Assembly (NCBI GenBank): GCA_032716605.1
Contig: CM064492.1
Location: forward strand, 49,968,002 to 50,032,001
Origin: Paralithodes platypus
Lineage: Eukaryota > Arthropoda > Malacostraca > Decapoda > Lithodidae
DNA length: 64,000 nucleotides
Reading direction: 5' to 3'
The position numbers and the translations under genes are program-made. Shown one piece after another: positions 10,764 through 22,724 of this stretch. Position 1 is the first letter of the stretch. Each line of letters opens with the position of its first letter. The notes under the pieces are model-generated. The model was not told the DNA's origin. It made no database searches and saw only the letters and a program-made list of their open reading frames with translations.

Positions 10764-10990
10764 GTATTTGGACAGTGAGACTAGTAAATATGGGAGTACA
10801 GTGGATAAAGTGCAAGAGAGGGTACAACAGGGGAAAGGGGGTTGTTAGAACGCTAAAAACAGTGACAAACAATTGGGGGGTGAGCATAGAAGTAAAGAAG
10901 TCACTACATGATAGTGTGGTAATCCCGACATTGACGTACGGGAGTTATGTATGAATATTGTTGGAGACAAATCAAAATGTGAGTTACTTG
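10764..10990 (+). pseudogene. RTE-like LINE fragment
   Basis: The stretch AAGTGCAAGAGAGGGTACAAC through GTAATCCCGACATTGACGTACGG matches the reverse complement of about 39000-39110 in the RTE-like LINE. Its peptide (GYNRGKGVV...SLHDSVVIPTLTYGS) corresponds to the region after the reverse transcriptase core. Only this short piece is present; it ends at the long GA microsatellite. Confidence 0.7.
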
Positions 10991-11029
10991 AGATGTGTGT
11001 GTGGAGTTACATTAAGAGATTGACGAATA

Positions 11030-11270
<241 letters not shown>

Positions 11271-11381
11271 TTGCAACAACTGAGTAATTGGAACGGAAAC
11301 AAACCATTTTCTCCCCAGCTTAATTAAACATAGACTAGGCCAATAGCTCCCAGGCCCATACTGTGATGTCGTTACCTTTAA

Positions 11382-11745
11382 GGGGGTAGTGGTTACTTTT
11401 TATGCACTCCCTTCTCCCTCATGTTTAGCATATTAGCTTTGATATTTTAAGACGTTCTTGCCGTTAGTTTGGCAATTTTGAGACCTTTCGCCCCATTGCT
11501 TTGTCAATATTAAGACCTTTCGTGCCATTTTTAAGTGTCGATTGTTTCCTGGCGAGCTATGTCGAACCTGTAAGCTTAGAAGGAATCGGCCTTCGCCCGG
11601 GACATTTTTCTACCGAAAAATGTACAAATTTATTTTGAAAGGGGGTCTATTGAGTGTTTTTTTTAAAGCTTGATGGAGGTCTAGCGAGGAACTCAACAAT
11701 GTATTAGTAGATAAATATATATACCAACAAACAAGCACTACCCCC
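11382..11745 (+). mobile_element. Family B TTAA element, intact ends
   Basis: TTAA at 11378-11381 and 11746-11749. Left terminus GGGGGTAGTGG, right terminus CACTACCCCC: about a 10-bp inverted repeat. In order: CTTCTCCCTCATGTTTAGC, three ~30-bp subrepeats, TTTCCTGGCGAGC, GGCCTTCG, TTTCTACCGAAAAATG, AAGCTTGATGGAGGTCTAGC. Best reference copy of the family. Non-coding. Confidence 0.85.
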
Positions 11746-11770
11746 TTAATACTCAAGTTTACGGTAGTGT

Positions 11771-11825
11771 ATGCATGTATGCCCTTTGACCTTATGTTAG
11801 TATGGCCCTAAGCTCTGATATAAGG
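11771..11825. repeat. 55-bp direct repeat, left copy
   Basis: Starts ATGCATGTATGCCC and ends CTGATATAAGG. It is identical to 12821-12875 except for one G/C difference. Confidence 0.9.
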
Positions 11826-12820
11826 GGAGGCTGAACCTTCGCTGAGCCCAGATATCAAAATTTCTAATTTTTGTGTTCTTGTTCTATAATGCTTCTTTCA
11901 ACATAGGAGAATAGCATAGGAAGGAACACAAAAACATATCACATCCATAACCCCCCGGGCCGGGGGTTCTACCTCGACCCCGAAAAACTAAAAAAAAATC
12001 TTACAGACACCCAAATGTTTTTGTTGTGTCTGTAGTCTAAAGGGCTGCTGTAAGCAATAGAAATGATCATATGAGGGCATAAACACCAATATGACATCCC
12101 TAGGGCCCCCTTGGGGGGGCCCCAAACTCATGGATTTTGGTAAAAAATGGTCTAAAATAATTCTACAATGTTTTCCCCTGATGAAAATTGTGTTTAGTTG
12201 GTCATTAATCTCGATCTTCTATGTGCGCGCTATGGTAGAAAACGTTTTCTAAGGAGGACTAACTATTCTATCTCTCCAAAATTGTACTTTCGTGTGTGAA
12301 AATGTTTGATTTTAGCTTGCCAGAGATCCTATTTTGGCACTTACGAGATCATCTACTATTGTGTTTATTGCTCAAATTCATTCCCCTTCTACACACTACA
12401 TATAGGACTATATAGCAACTGGAAAATGCAGAAATAATGGCATTATCTCACATAATTTTCAAGATTCAACATTATTTAGGTTAAAATGTTGGCTAAAAAA
12501 ACATATATATATATTATATAGTTTTTTCAGCCCCTTCTATTATGCAATATGGTAAAACTAGTGCATTTTTTGTAGGGGATGCAGGTAGAATACGCCATGC
12601 AAAAATTGCGTGAAATTTGAACAATTTTGAGTGACAAGATGATTTTACAAATATTTCAATGAAATTCTGTGCTCGCGCGCACGCACATAGAGAGCTGATT
12701 TTTTCAGCGAGTCTTAGTATTTCCATTGGCAATAAGATGGTATACTTGAAGAAAAGCACTATCTCTTATACAGGCTGACTTGGGGGTCAAGACTTCAGGC
12801 TCTCCTTATTAATTGAATTA
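11826..12820. other. ~1 kb segment between 55-bp direct repeats
   Basis: No open frame of note. The segment starts GGAGGCTGAA and ends with TTCAGGCTCTCC, weakly inverted with respect to each other. Interior features are a CCCCCCGGGCCGGGGG palindrome near 11953 and two GGGGCCCC-like blocks near 12105-12123. It could be an unclassified insertion or the product of a duplication. Confidence 0.5.
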
Positions 12821-12875
12821 ATGCATGTATGCCCTTTGACCTTATGTTACTATGGCCCTAAGCTCTGATATAAGG
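12821..12875. repeat. 55-bp direct repeat, right copy
   Basis: One mismatch to 11771-11825 over 55 bp, implying a recent duplication or a long target-site duplication. Confidence 0.9.
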
Positions 12876-12902
12876 TGGGTTTTGTTGGTACGGAGGGCTT
12901 TT

Positions 12903-12923
12903 TATATTTTATATATATATGAT

Positions 12924-12977
<54 letters not shown>
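12903..12977. repeat. (AT)n and (GA)n microsatellite
   Basis: AT units interrupted by GATTATA, passing into GA units. Confidence 0.95.
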
Positions 12978-13101
12978 TATCCCCCTTGCAACCATTTTCA
13001 TTTCTCTTACGAAGCATTTTACAGTTTTTCAGTCGGACTGGTAGAGGTAGCCGAACATACGGGAATTAAATTAAAAGTAAATATCAAGGGAGGTTGGGCC
13101 G

Positions 13102-13106
<5 letters not shown>

Positions 13107-13174
<68 letters not shown>
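13107..13174. repeat. (AT)n microsatellite at Penelope end
   Basis: Pure AT units immediately outside the minus-strand Penelope-like copy. Confidence 0.97.
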
Positions 13175-13176
<2 letters not shown>

Positions 13177-13179
13177 ATA

Positions 13180-14634
13180 TTAGTGTAGCCAGGGAGGATA
13201 TTTTCTTTCAGGCAGGTGAGATTAAAATAATAGGCACAGTTTGCATTATTGAGTTTTTTATTGATACTCTCAATTTTTCGTATAGTTTTTCTAGTATTTA
13301 CAGGAAGTTGGTAAAGGAGGTTTGCAAAGGGTTCCGACGTTTCGATGGGCGCAGCCATTATTATCAAGGAGAAGTGAAGTTAGAAGGTGATAAGTCAAGA
13401 ATATATAGGCGATACAAGATCAAGAGAGGGTTTATTGTGTGCTGGCTCTACGCTGGTTGGCTAACCTCAGGCTAGCTCTGGTTGGTTGGCTGGACGGTGC
13501 GTATGGGTTAGGCGCAGGAGGGGGCGGGGCCTCTGCTTCGTTTGTGTGCGTGTGTGGAGGGGGTAATCCTGGGGGCATCATGGGGGGCCTCGCTTTGGAA
13601 GGGCGTGCCGAGGGTAGGATCTGGCTGTATTCCGCTTGTGTGTTTAAAGTAGGTTGGTATGTTTGTATATATATAGCTTCAAGAATGAATAGGCGGCGTG
13701 AGTCTATTTCTTTATCAAGAATAGAGGTGTGTTTATCTAAGTCGGGTCTGGTGAGTTCCTGATGGTGTGGGGATGTGTGGTAGTGGTCCTTGATAGCTCC
13801 GGCTTGAAGGTGGAGTGTAAGGCGACGTGACAGACGAGTCCTTGTCAAACCGACGTAAGTGTGAGGTCCACAGTCCTCACTGTTACAGGTGTGTCGGTAT
13901 ATGACATGGTCCTCTTGTGACGGTTTCTTAGCGGTAGCCGGGCTGTTGCGACGGACTAGTTGTGAGGTTTTCCTTGATTTGTAGTATATGATAAGTTCAA
14001 GGTGTTGGTCAGGGTTCGTAGTTTTAACATTGTTGCTGTTAATGTCTCATTATGTTTTCGTCTGTCTTGTGATCTGAGGGCATGTGGTTTTTATAGTAAA
14101 TTTTTATGTATTCAGTGTTTGTATTAGTAGGCATGTCGTGATTGTACCATGTTTCAAGGTGTTTCTTGATGGTGTGGGCGATGTCTGAGTTGCTGTACCC
14201 ATTGTTTACAAGCACCTGGGTGAGCCTCTCGAGTTCCTTGTGTGTGTCTCGCCAGGAGGTGCAGTGTGATAGGGCTCTCCTGACGTAGGCGGCGATGGTG
14301 GACGGTAAATATCGCTGGGGGCATTCACTTTCGCCGTTGAGAAATAATCCGTTGTTGGTGGGTTTGGTATAGACAGTAGTGGTAAAGCCTGAGGTGTTGT
14401 TGTTGTTTACGAGGACATCAAGGAAGGGGAGATGACCATTAGAGGACTCCTCGAAGGTGAAGTTTAGACTGGAAGAGGCGATGAATCGTTGTTGAAGGTC
14501 ACGTAGCTCCTGTGGGTCCCTCACACGCACGAAGATGTCGTCCACATATCTGCAGTAGACGGAGGGGCGGTTGGTAGTCAGGAGCTCTTCTTCGATGGTG
14601 CCCATTTAAAAATTGGCGAAGAGGACTCCTAGGG
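13180..14634 (-). pseudogene. Penelope-like retroelement, 5'-truncated, minus copy
   Basis: Reading leftwards, the copy begins inside the reverse transcriptase. The catalytic YVDDIF motif falls near 14531-14548, followed by the thumb region (FLDVLVNN, YTKPTNNG), then the linker and the GIY-YIG endonuclease (RTHL/RTRLSRRL..LHLQAGAIKDH, with an EAIYIQTYQP segment). A proline-rich C-terminus ends near 13432, and then comes a repeat region coding MAAPIETSEPFANLL, likely the start of a further ORF (Penelope-type repeats are often arranged this way). Breaks seen: a TAC-to-TAA stop before the MGTIEEELL segment and a 2-bp loss after ENIMR near 14040. It is truncated before RT motifs A and B. Confidence 0.85.
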
Positions 14635-15977
14635 AAGGGAGTCCTCCGCGAAGACAGGAGGGATCCACCTTAAAAAACTCATCGGTGACGTCTCCCCCGG
14701 GTGGCACAATCAAAACCCACAAACCAGGTAACCCCCTTCGCCCCATTATCTCCCAGATCCCTACCGCCACCTACCAAATTGCCAAGACCTTGAACAAACT
14801 TCTGACCCCCTACACCCCTAGCCAGTACAGTCTTTCCTCGTCAGCTGACTTCCTGGAGATTTTGAGAGACGCCCCCCCAACTGTCGACCATATCATCGCC
14901 TCCCTAGATGTAGAGAGTCTCTTCACCAACGTGCCTGTGGACCGCACCATTGAGCTCATCCTACATCGATTCTACCACTGCCCTGACAACACACCCTTAG
15001 ACCTCCCTGAAACAGCCCTGAAGATGTTGCTGGAAATATGTACCAAAGAGGCGCCCTTCGCCTGCCCGCGAGGTGACATGTACCAGCAGATCGACGGTGT
15101 GGCAATGGGCAGTCCCCTAGAGTCCTCTTCGCCAATTTTTACATGGGCACCATCTAAGAAGAGCTCCTGACTACCAACCGCCCCTCCGTCTACTGCAGAT
15201 ACGTGGACGACATCTTCGTGCGTGTGAGGGACCCACAGGAGCTACGCGACCTTCAACTACAATTCATCGCCTCTTCCAGTCTTAACTTCACCTTCGAGGA
15301 GTCCTCTAATAGTCATCTCCCCTTCCTTGATGTCCTCATAAACAACAACAACACTTCAGGCTTTACCACTACTGTCTACACCAAACCCACCAACAACGGA
15401 TTATGTCTCAACTGCGAAACTGAATGCCCCCAGCGATATTTACGGTCCACCATCGCCGCCTACATTCACACTGCACCTCCTGGCGAGACACGCACAAGGA
15501 ACTCGAGAGGCTCACCCAGGTGCTTGTAAACAATGGGTACAGCAACTCGGACATCGCCCACACCATCAACAAAACACCTTGAAACATGGTACAATCACGA
15601 CATGCCTACTAATACAAACACTGAATACATAAAAATTTACTATAAAAACCACAAGTATCACAAGACAGACGAAAACATAATGAGAGACAATATCAGCAAC
15701 AACGTTAAAACTACGAACCCTGACCAACACCTTAAACTTATCATATACTACAAATCAAGGAAAACCTCACAACTAGTCCTTCGCAACAGCCCGGCTACCG
15801 CTAAGAAACCGTCACAAGAGGACCATGTCATATACCGACACACCTGTAACAGTGAGGACTGTGGACCTCACACTTACATCGGTTTGACAAGGACTCATCT
15901 GTCACGTCGCCTTACCCTCCACCTTCAAGCCGGAGCTATCAAGGACCACTAACACACATCCCCACACCATCAGGAAC

Positions 15978-16984
15978 CAGTGGTGGGCGCGCTCCGGTGG
16001 GACCGGTAATGCGACAGCGCTCCGCGCTCCTCAGACATAAGGTAATGCGGCAGCGCTCACGCGCTCCTTTGGTCAGCCGACCCGATGCGCTTCCCGCTCT
16101 GCGCTCAAGCGCTCCCAAAATAGGTATATAATAAAAAAAAGTAAAAAAACAGCTTCTAGAAGTTATTTAATTATTTACCTAAATTAATATAATCCTTTGT
16201 CTTTCACTTCATTAAATTCAAAAAAATAAAAAAAAATACAAAAACTCAAGTCATGGTGTCTTTCTGAAGTTTAAGTTTCTCACTTTCTCAGTGTCTGTAA
16301 TTCTTTATGTCATATATCAATGATATGATTGATATCATTGTGACATTGTGACTGTCCATTCATATCTATGATATGACATAAAGAATTACAGAAACTGTCC
16401 AAACTGAGAAACTTAAACAGTTAAACTTATCAAGCTAACAAGCCTAACAATACAATAACAACATGATTAGTTGATTACATGATTAAACGATTAATAATTT
16501 AATATCATAATATGATATGATTGATATGATGATATCATTAATAATTTATTAAAATTTAATATTATTATATTAAGAGAAACACGGGGCCAGACTTACCCTT
16601 AGGCCCCTTCGTAAGCCGTAACTTGCCCGTAACGTTTACTTAGCGTTAGCAAAAGCCAAAAAAAGTCAGTAACAAGTTAACAACTGTAACACTGTCAGTC
16701 TGTCACTATCATAGTATCACTGTATCACAGTTCACTAACACCGTGAGTAACACCGTACGATGACTGTACACGATAATGACTGTACACGATAATGACGTTC
16801 TTGAACCTGTTGTTGGCAGGAAAAATCGCTTCCGGAGCGCCAGAAAGGAGCGCGAAATTCAAGCTGCGCTCCTCGCCTGGACTCCGAGTTCAGATTTTTG
16901 CCGCTCCTCGCTCCTCTATATTGGTAGTGCGCACCGGATCGCAGAGCGCAGAGCGCCAAATCGGCTCGCCCACGCCCACCACTG
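15978..16984. mobile_element. Non-autonomous hAT element with 8-bp TSD
   Basis: Termini are CAGTGGTGGGCG and its inverted complement CGCCCACCACTG, typical of hAT. An exact 8-bp duplication TCAGGAAC flanks it at 15970-15977 and 16985-16992. It is 1007 bp and carries no transposase. A GC-rich CGCTC-repeated subterminal region lies at each end. Inside there is an inverted repeat: about 16272-16312 (AAGTTTCTCA, GTAATTCTTTATGTCATA) pairs with about 16370-16416. It splits the Penelope GIY-YIG domain. Confidence 0.93.
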
Positions 16985-17525
16985 TCAGGAACTCACTAGA
17001 CCCGACTTAGATAAACACACCTCTATTCTTGATAAAGAAATAGACTCACGCCGCCTATTCATTCTTGAAGCTATATATATACAAACATACCAACCTACTT
17101 TAAACACACAAGCGTAATACAGCCAGATCCTACCCTCGGCACGCCCTTCCAAAGCGAGGCCCCCCATGATGCCCCCAGGATTGCCCCCTCCACACACGCA
17201 GACAAATGAAGCAGAGGCCCCGCCCACTCCTGCGCCTAACCCATACGCACCGTCCAGCCAACCAACCAGAGCTAGCCTGAGGTTAGCCAACCAGCATACA
17301 GCCAGCACACAATAAACCCTCTCTTGATCTTGTATCGCCTATATATTCTTGACTTATCACCTTCTAACTTCACTTCTCCTTGATAATGATGGCTGCGCCC
17401 ATCGAAACGTCGGAACCCTTTGCAAACCTCCTTTACCAACTTCCTGTAAACACTAGAAAAACTATACAAAAAATTGAGAGTATCAATAAAAAACTCAATA
17501 ATGCAAACTGTGCCTATTATTTTAA

Positions 17526-18005
17526 CCCTTATTTAGCGGCGAGCAACATAAGTCGAGTTAAATAAAGCTGGACTATGTGGCGGCGCTCGACATAGGTCGA
17601 GTGGCAATTTCAGCACGTAATGTGGCTGAGAGAGAGAGACAAGTGGTGGCAGGAGACTAGCGAGCGTATGACTGCTCCAGACCACCGCGGCGAACCTACT
17701 GACACAAATCTAAGCTCCCTCCTCCCTCTCTCACTCGCTACATACTCAATTATGTACTGAAAGTACCGAATTACCTGCTTTTTGCACTCGCGTTGCACGG
17801 TTATTGCAAGAAAACTATCCATCATACAAGGATCGTTATGGTGTCATTCGAAAGCTCTGTTTATGCCCTTTCAGGGATAGGTACTTGTTTTACGTTCTGG
17901 GTCTTATTTAGGCATGAAAATGATCACGTAAACAGCCCTATTTTGGCTAAAAACACCCCGCTGTGCGGTACACATAAATAAACCGCATAGGCCGCTCGTA
18001 AGGTG
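17526..18005 (+). mobile_element. Family C TTAA element inserted in Penelope repeat
   Basis: 480 bp between TTAA at 17522-17525 and TTAA at 18006-18009. The minus Penelope copy has the uninterrupted junction TATTATTTTAATCTCACC with a single TTAA (near 13230), so this is a clean insertion with a TTAA duplication. It matches 7237-7712 in inverted orientation. Non-coding. Confidence 0.9.
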
Positions 18006-18040
18006 TTAATCTCACCTGCCTGAAAGAAAATATATATATA

Positions 18041-18165
18041 TATAATTATATATTCATATATATATATGAGAGAGAGAGAGATTTATATAGATTTACATAT
18101 ATACACTGGGCACACAGACCTTACGATCCAAACGAGGTGGTCATGACTTAATTCTAGTAGAGATG
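18041..18165 (+). mobile_element. SINE2 3' fragment
   Basis: After an AT/GA tract, the block from ACATATATACACTG through GAGGTGGTCATGAC to TAGTAGAGATG matches the tail of the SINE2 copy at 9015-9100. The tRNA-like head is absent. Confidence 0.6.
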
Positions 18166-18239
18166 TCATATCCGATAGAAAAGGAAAGTTGTAGGAAAGG
18201 ATAGAAAAGAAGAAGGCTCTCTCCCAACCCTCCGGTCCC

Positions 18240-18720
18240 TCCGGCAATTGCCGTATATGAAAAAGTTGGAAGTGATTAACCTTGCTGGGCTTCGAAATCC
18301 CCAGAAGGAATTTTACAGGAAAGATTGGAAGAAAAAAAAAAGGAACATTTATGCAACCCTTCGCCTTGGTAGCATGTACTATTGTGGACATAAGTCCTGC
18401 TACACCTGCCTGACATGGATTTTCGAATTGTGTTGGTAACATTGCTATCTCCCCACCCCGGTCCCCCCCGTCCATCCACACTCTACCACCCTCTCTCAGC
18501 TAAGGCCTCCCTTCCCTCTCTACTTCTTTCCCTCGTGTTCACGTCAATAAGCCGTTCTTTATTTTTCCCTCTCTCATTGAATCATTGTAATTTTATGAAT
18601 GTTCTCCAAATCTTCCTAAAATTAAAAACCATATTGTTACATACTTCGTATTTATATTTGCCACTTTATAAAACCTAACAATATAAAGTTTGATAATCCA
18701 TTCGAATACGAAAGTTTATT
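18240..18720 (+). pseudogene. LINE 3' end (CR1/L2/Jockey-like), plus copy
   Basis: A short frame at 18248-18439 ends MYYCGHKSCYTC...FELCW, matching MYCCGHKSCYTCPAEKCELCW read from the minus strand at 28950-28880. The 3' non-coding part also matches: CTACCACCCTCTCTCAGC, CCAAATCTTC.TAAAATTAAA and AAAGTTTGATAATCCATTCG. It is a 5'-truncated LINE copy in opposite orientation to 28500-29550. Confidence 0.65.
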
Positions 18721-18739
18721 AACAATATATGTTATTTAA

Positions 18740-21700
18740 GTTGTTATGCCCTGTTTTTCTACAGGTTTAACTTGGGTAATGTGAGTTCTAATTGACTGGG
18801 CATATAAGGCTGCATGCCCAATACAAGATATGAGGAATCGAGAACACAAAAAAACACATGGTAGCAAGTTACACGATCACGTTTATTGATATACCACTGC
18901 AGAATACTGGTGTAAGACAATATAATAGAATTGAACAACACTAGCATAAGTGGATCTGGATGGAGCCTAGTCTCCCACTTCCAATGTTCAGGTATTAATC
19001 TTCTGATCACTGGCTTTAATTCCACAGGTTTATATACCGAAGACCATCAATGTTACTTATAGATTCATATTCACTGTTAGATTTATTACTGGTAGCTCTG
19101 GTGCACAAGTAGTAGTTCACAGACTAGATTAGACACGCGTATTTTAGAGCACGGGAATTCTAGTAACCTCAGGGGGTACTGATCTAAGTTTTATATTCTT
19201 GTCTCAGAAATACATAGAACGCAAATCAGTGGGCGAACCTTCAGATATCACTAGGGTTTCCTTCTAGGTAATAATATCTGGGCATATGGTTGATTACGAG
19301 AGTTAGTATCGCCTGTTAAATAATGAACACTGATACGCTTAGCACTTCCTAACTGAATGGTTATATGAATTATACTGGGGCAAAGAGATAGCCACTCGTA
19401 GAAATATTAATTAGTGAATCTCTAAACAGCACAGTAATATGTAGTACTGCTAAAGGGAATCTTGGGTAGTATCTGATGGGTCTGGTCCTGGTTATCTTGC
19501 GTCCATGATGTTGGGGGCTAACGACTGGTTCCGCGGCCGTCCAGGGGGCCCATATGTGTGAAGTTCTCAAATACGTGGGCAGGTCCTTCTATCCAAATCT
19601 GCCACGGAGTCTGCCGGCTCTGGAATCTCACTCCGGAACAACACAAGGGCAGAGCTAGAAGTTAACTGCAGGGTAGTGACCCCTGGTTGGTGTCTAGCTT
19701 TCAACTGATTTGACTGGGGGCGGGAGCTAGATTTATAGGCTCGGTTCTGGGCCCTGTAGACAGTAGGGATCTCGAGTCTTATGGACTTATTTGAGCTCTC
19801 AATAGATATGGGGACTAGGTAAGATGGTATTTACTGTTGTGGCACATGGCTATAGGAAGCCTTTATATTTTCATATAACTGAGCCTTAGTAAGAGGTACT
19901 ATTTTGGCTATACTGGAAGTATTTATTGGAGAGAGACTGGATCTACTTTGCGAGGAGGATGGGGACAGCTGTGATAGGAGCGTCTCTCTAGATTGTTCAA
20001 TCTTCATTCTATGGTATAGCTGAGGTGCTAATTTAGTGATCAGAGCATGCAAGAAAGGTAAATGGTTTATTGTGAGTTAATAGAGGTTAGTAAAGGTGTT
20101 AGTCATGCATGGTTAGTTCATTGATAGGAAGAATTCCTGTGCTACCTGGCAATGACTCGGAAGTCAAAACAGGGGCCAGGTATACCTCCGCGGGGTGGGG
20201 GTCTCCCTCCTCGGGTGGGCAAAAAGGGGGAGCTGGGCGCCCTCTCTCTGTGATAGTCGTCCGGCGGCTGTGGCTAGGGGCTTGCCATATCACCAGTGTT
20301 TGTAATAACCCTCTGTGTATGAGACAGATGTGGGTGTCCTTAATACCAAAACCGAAGGTGCCTTAGCTAGCTGGTTTTACTCGGCTGGTTGTTAATTGTA
20401 GGGTTTGCTGGATGTGGTGGAGACTGGGTTGCTAACTCTGCCACATTTATCTGGAAGTATGGCAATAGAAGTTAGTTACTGGCGAGGCGGCTAGCCTCGC
20501 ACCGACGACCATTGGGTGCAGGGTTGTGAATGGGTTGTAAGAGAATAGATGGCATGCAAGGGGCTAGTAAAGTTCTAATGTTGTTCTGGCCTACTAAGTG
20601 AAGGTAGGCTGGATAGGAGTATATATATAAAGGTTGGAGAGCGTTAGCAACGGACAATTCAAGGATCTTCAAGAGGTATGAGAGAGAGGCTAGGTCGGAC
20701 AAGAGTCGAGAAGCGCGGGTGTCTTAATGAGAGGGGGGGGGGGGAGAGTTCAAGGGCTACAGGGAAATTTTGCCCCTAAGGTCCCTGGGCGTGGGGGTGG
20801 CATTAGGCTACAATTGATATGGTAGTTTGAAAAGGCAGTAGAATACGTTAGCCAAATGCTACCGGGGAATGCAACTATGGGGTGGTATATGAGTCTGGAA
20901 AAGATAGAGTTATGTGATCAGTCCGAGGGGTTATGGATACTATTAGTTGGCCCTGGGAACTGCGTTTTCTATTAAATATAAATATACCAACAACAGCGGC
21001 AGTTCGTAGGGGTACTTAGTTATTGTTTCGGGGTACTTATGACAGATACTGGTAACCAGGTTATCTTATACAATCTCTGGTTGGGGTAAGAGGTGTATGA
21101 CACGAAGTAAATTGGCGTAGTGTGGACTGTGGATACGAAGGAGGCAAGGGGAAGACGTATGACAATTGTGGAAAAGTAAATGGAAAAAGGTGAACACAAT
21201 GGCGGATAAAAATACTTAACCTAAGGATTGAATACATAGATTTATGGGGCGATGGGTCTTCAGAAGCTTAGTCTGGCAAGACAAGATGTTAGGGAATGTT
21301 AATATTAATACTTAAACTAAGGATTGCATACATCGATGAACGATGACATTATAGTCGTCGTCCTAATAAGGTGATGAAACCTGGTTGATCTGTACTTGGC
21401 ACAATACGACACAAGGACAATGCCGCTATGTCGTATCAATGCTGGTGGCAGTTAATATTATAGACTTAGTTACTAGAGGAACAATGCAAGGGGCGACTGA
21501 GCACGGGTTACATATATCTATACTCGTCATGGGAAATGATATACGAGGTCTAGGGACAAGCGTGGGTGTTTTAACTTCTAAGATATATAACATCTACTTC
21601 TCGGATGTAAGAACATACATAGATATAATTATGGCGGTCTGATGTGTTGGCATTGGCTCAACGTCGGGACAGGGCATGGGTGTTTTTAATATGAATGTAT

Positions 21701-21965
21701 ATTCCTGTTCATCATCTTTGTAGTTAGGAGTGTAGGACACGAGGGGGTTAGTGTACGTGAGGTGTGGAAAATGGTCAGTTTAGAAAAGGTAAATGGGTGA
21801 GGTCTGGAGCTGCTTAGCCCTGCGGGCTTGGGCCTGTCTGAAATGGCTGGCTCGGTCAGCTGGTCCTTTCGTTCTGTGGACCTTTCCTTTGGTGTTTCTG
21901 TGTGGTGTTCGTTCGTGGCTTCTGTGGTGAGCTTCTCGTTCTGGGGCATTTTATAAGTCAATTAC
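18740..21965. other. 3.2 kb without recognised genes
   Basis: Mixed sequence with two weak minus-strand frames, 19831-20052 (73 codons) and 21686-21961 (91 codons, polar and Thr/Ser-rich). Neither resembles a family I know. A partial direct repeat (ACTTAACCTAAGGATTG and CTTAAACTAAGGATTG) lies at about 21216 and 21312. It may be the internal part of a decayed element, but nothing in it proves that. Confidence 0.4.
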
Positions 21966-21974
21966 AACTGATAA

Positions 21975-22386
21975 TTTAATTAACTTTTGCATTATCATAT
22001 TTCAATTCAGTTATAATTATCTAAGCCCATATATCCTACTGTTTGAAGTAAGCATGTATTTCACTGTTAAAGTTTATATATTATTGAATGGGATAATTGA
22101 CACACTCATAAAATAGGTTTCTATATAATATATATTACATTTATCGAATATTTAAAGTTATAAATATATGGTTACGTGTGTATTCTCAATTCAGTATTCG
22201 CCTATCAACCCACCATCCCCTTAACTACGGTAGCTCACACTATAATCTATTCATATTTGGTAACTAGGCAACTCAAACACACGGCCACACACATTAATGT
22301 AAGATTACATTTCACAAACTTGCATGTTATTTTCTTACTTAAGGATATTTTGGCGTCTTTCAACTGCCTCAGTGAACACCGAGATT
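21975..22386. repeat. Inverted repeat arm, left (~410 bp)
   Basis: It pairs with the reverse complement of 25208-25612. Shared segments include GGGATAATTGACACACTCATA versus TGTGTGAGTCAATGATC, CAGTATTCGCCTATCAACCC versus GGTTGACAGGCGAATACTG, and GGCGTCTTTCAACTGCCTCA versus TGAGGCAGTTGAAAGACGCC. Its inner end meets TTAACCCC of a family A element. Confidence 0.8.
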
Positions 22387-22575
22387 AACCCCTTCCATAT
22401 CGGAGTAGTGTTTTGTTTTATTACATCTTTATTTACACAATGTTGTGCAGATAAGGAAGGATCTGTGGTATTTAACAAATTAATTGAGCTAGAATGAAGC
22501 CTTTTAATTGTTACATTTCCTTCCTTAATTTAATGAAAAATTATACATATAGTAATTCTCCATTCACTCGAACCA
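22387..22575. mobile_element. Degenerate family A element in left arm
   Basis: Starts TTAACCCCTTCCATATCGG, has GATAAGGAAGGATCTGTGGTA, and a mirrored CCTTCCTTAATTTAATG. The right terminus is lost. Confidence 0.55.
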
Positions 22576-22724
22576 TGCATCTGGCTCCTAATTGGTGTTT
22601 GTATCGACGCTCATGACTTCCAATCTTATCAATACCGTAGCTCACTGGCCCAGAAGAGTCGCCGAACTGATAATGTCTGTATTGTTATCTTTATTATTCT
22701 ATATGCATTTATTATGCTAGACAC

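Larger units (their letters stand above)
14635..18040 (+). pseudogene. Penelope-like retroelement, plus copy with two insertions
   Basis: Head to head with the minus copy. The RT begins at about THKPGNPLRPIISQI (~14709), with motif A SLDVESLFTNV (~14900), motif B GVAMGSPL (~15098) and motif C YVDDIF (~15200). A GIY-YIG nuclease follows, with the CNSEDCGPHTYIGLT zinc/YIG segment (~15845-15890). Breaks: a 1-bp loss after GSPL (15118 region), a GAA-to-TAA stop at about 15155, a frame change near 15530, a hAT insertion at 15978-16984 and a family C insertion at 17526-18005. The coding potential is lost. GIY-YIG plus RT is diagnostic of Penelope-like elements. Confidence 0.87.

Noticed and set aside
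12852..13475. 207-codon plus frame
   Set aside because: It crosses two (AT)n arrays and the antisense side of the Penelope-like element; the YIYIYI content has no coding meaning.
13439..13762. 107-codon plus frame and its counterpart at 16985-17308 minus
   Set aside because: Both are antisense of the Penelope GIY-YIG C-terminus; they match each other only because the two elements are inverted copies.
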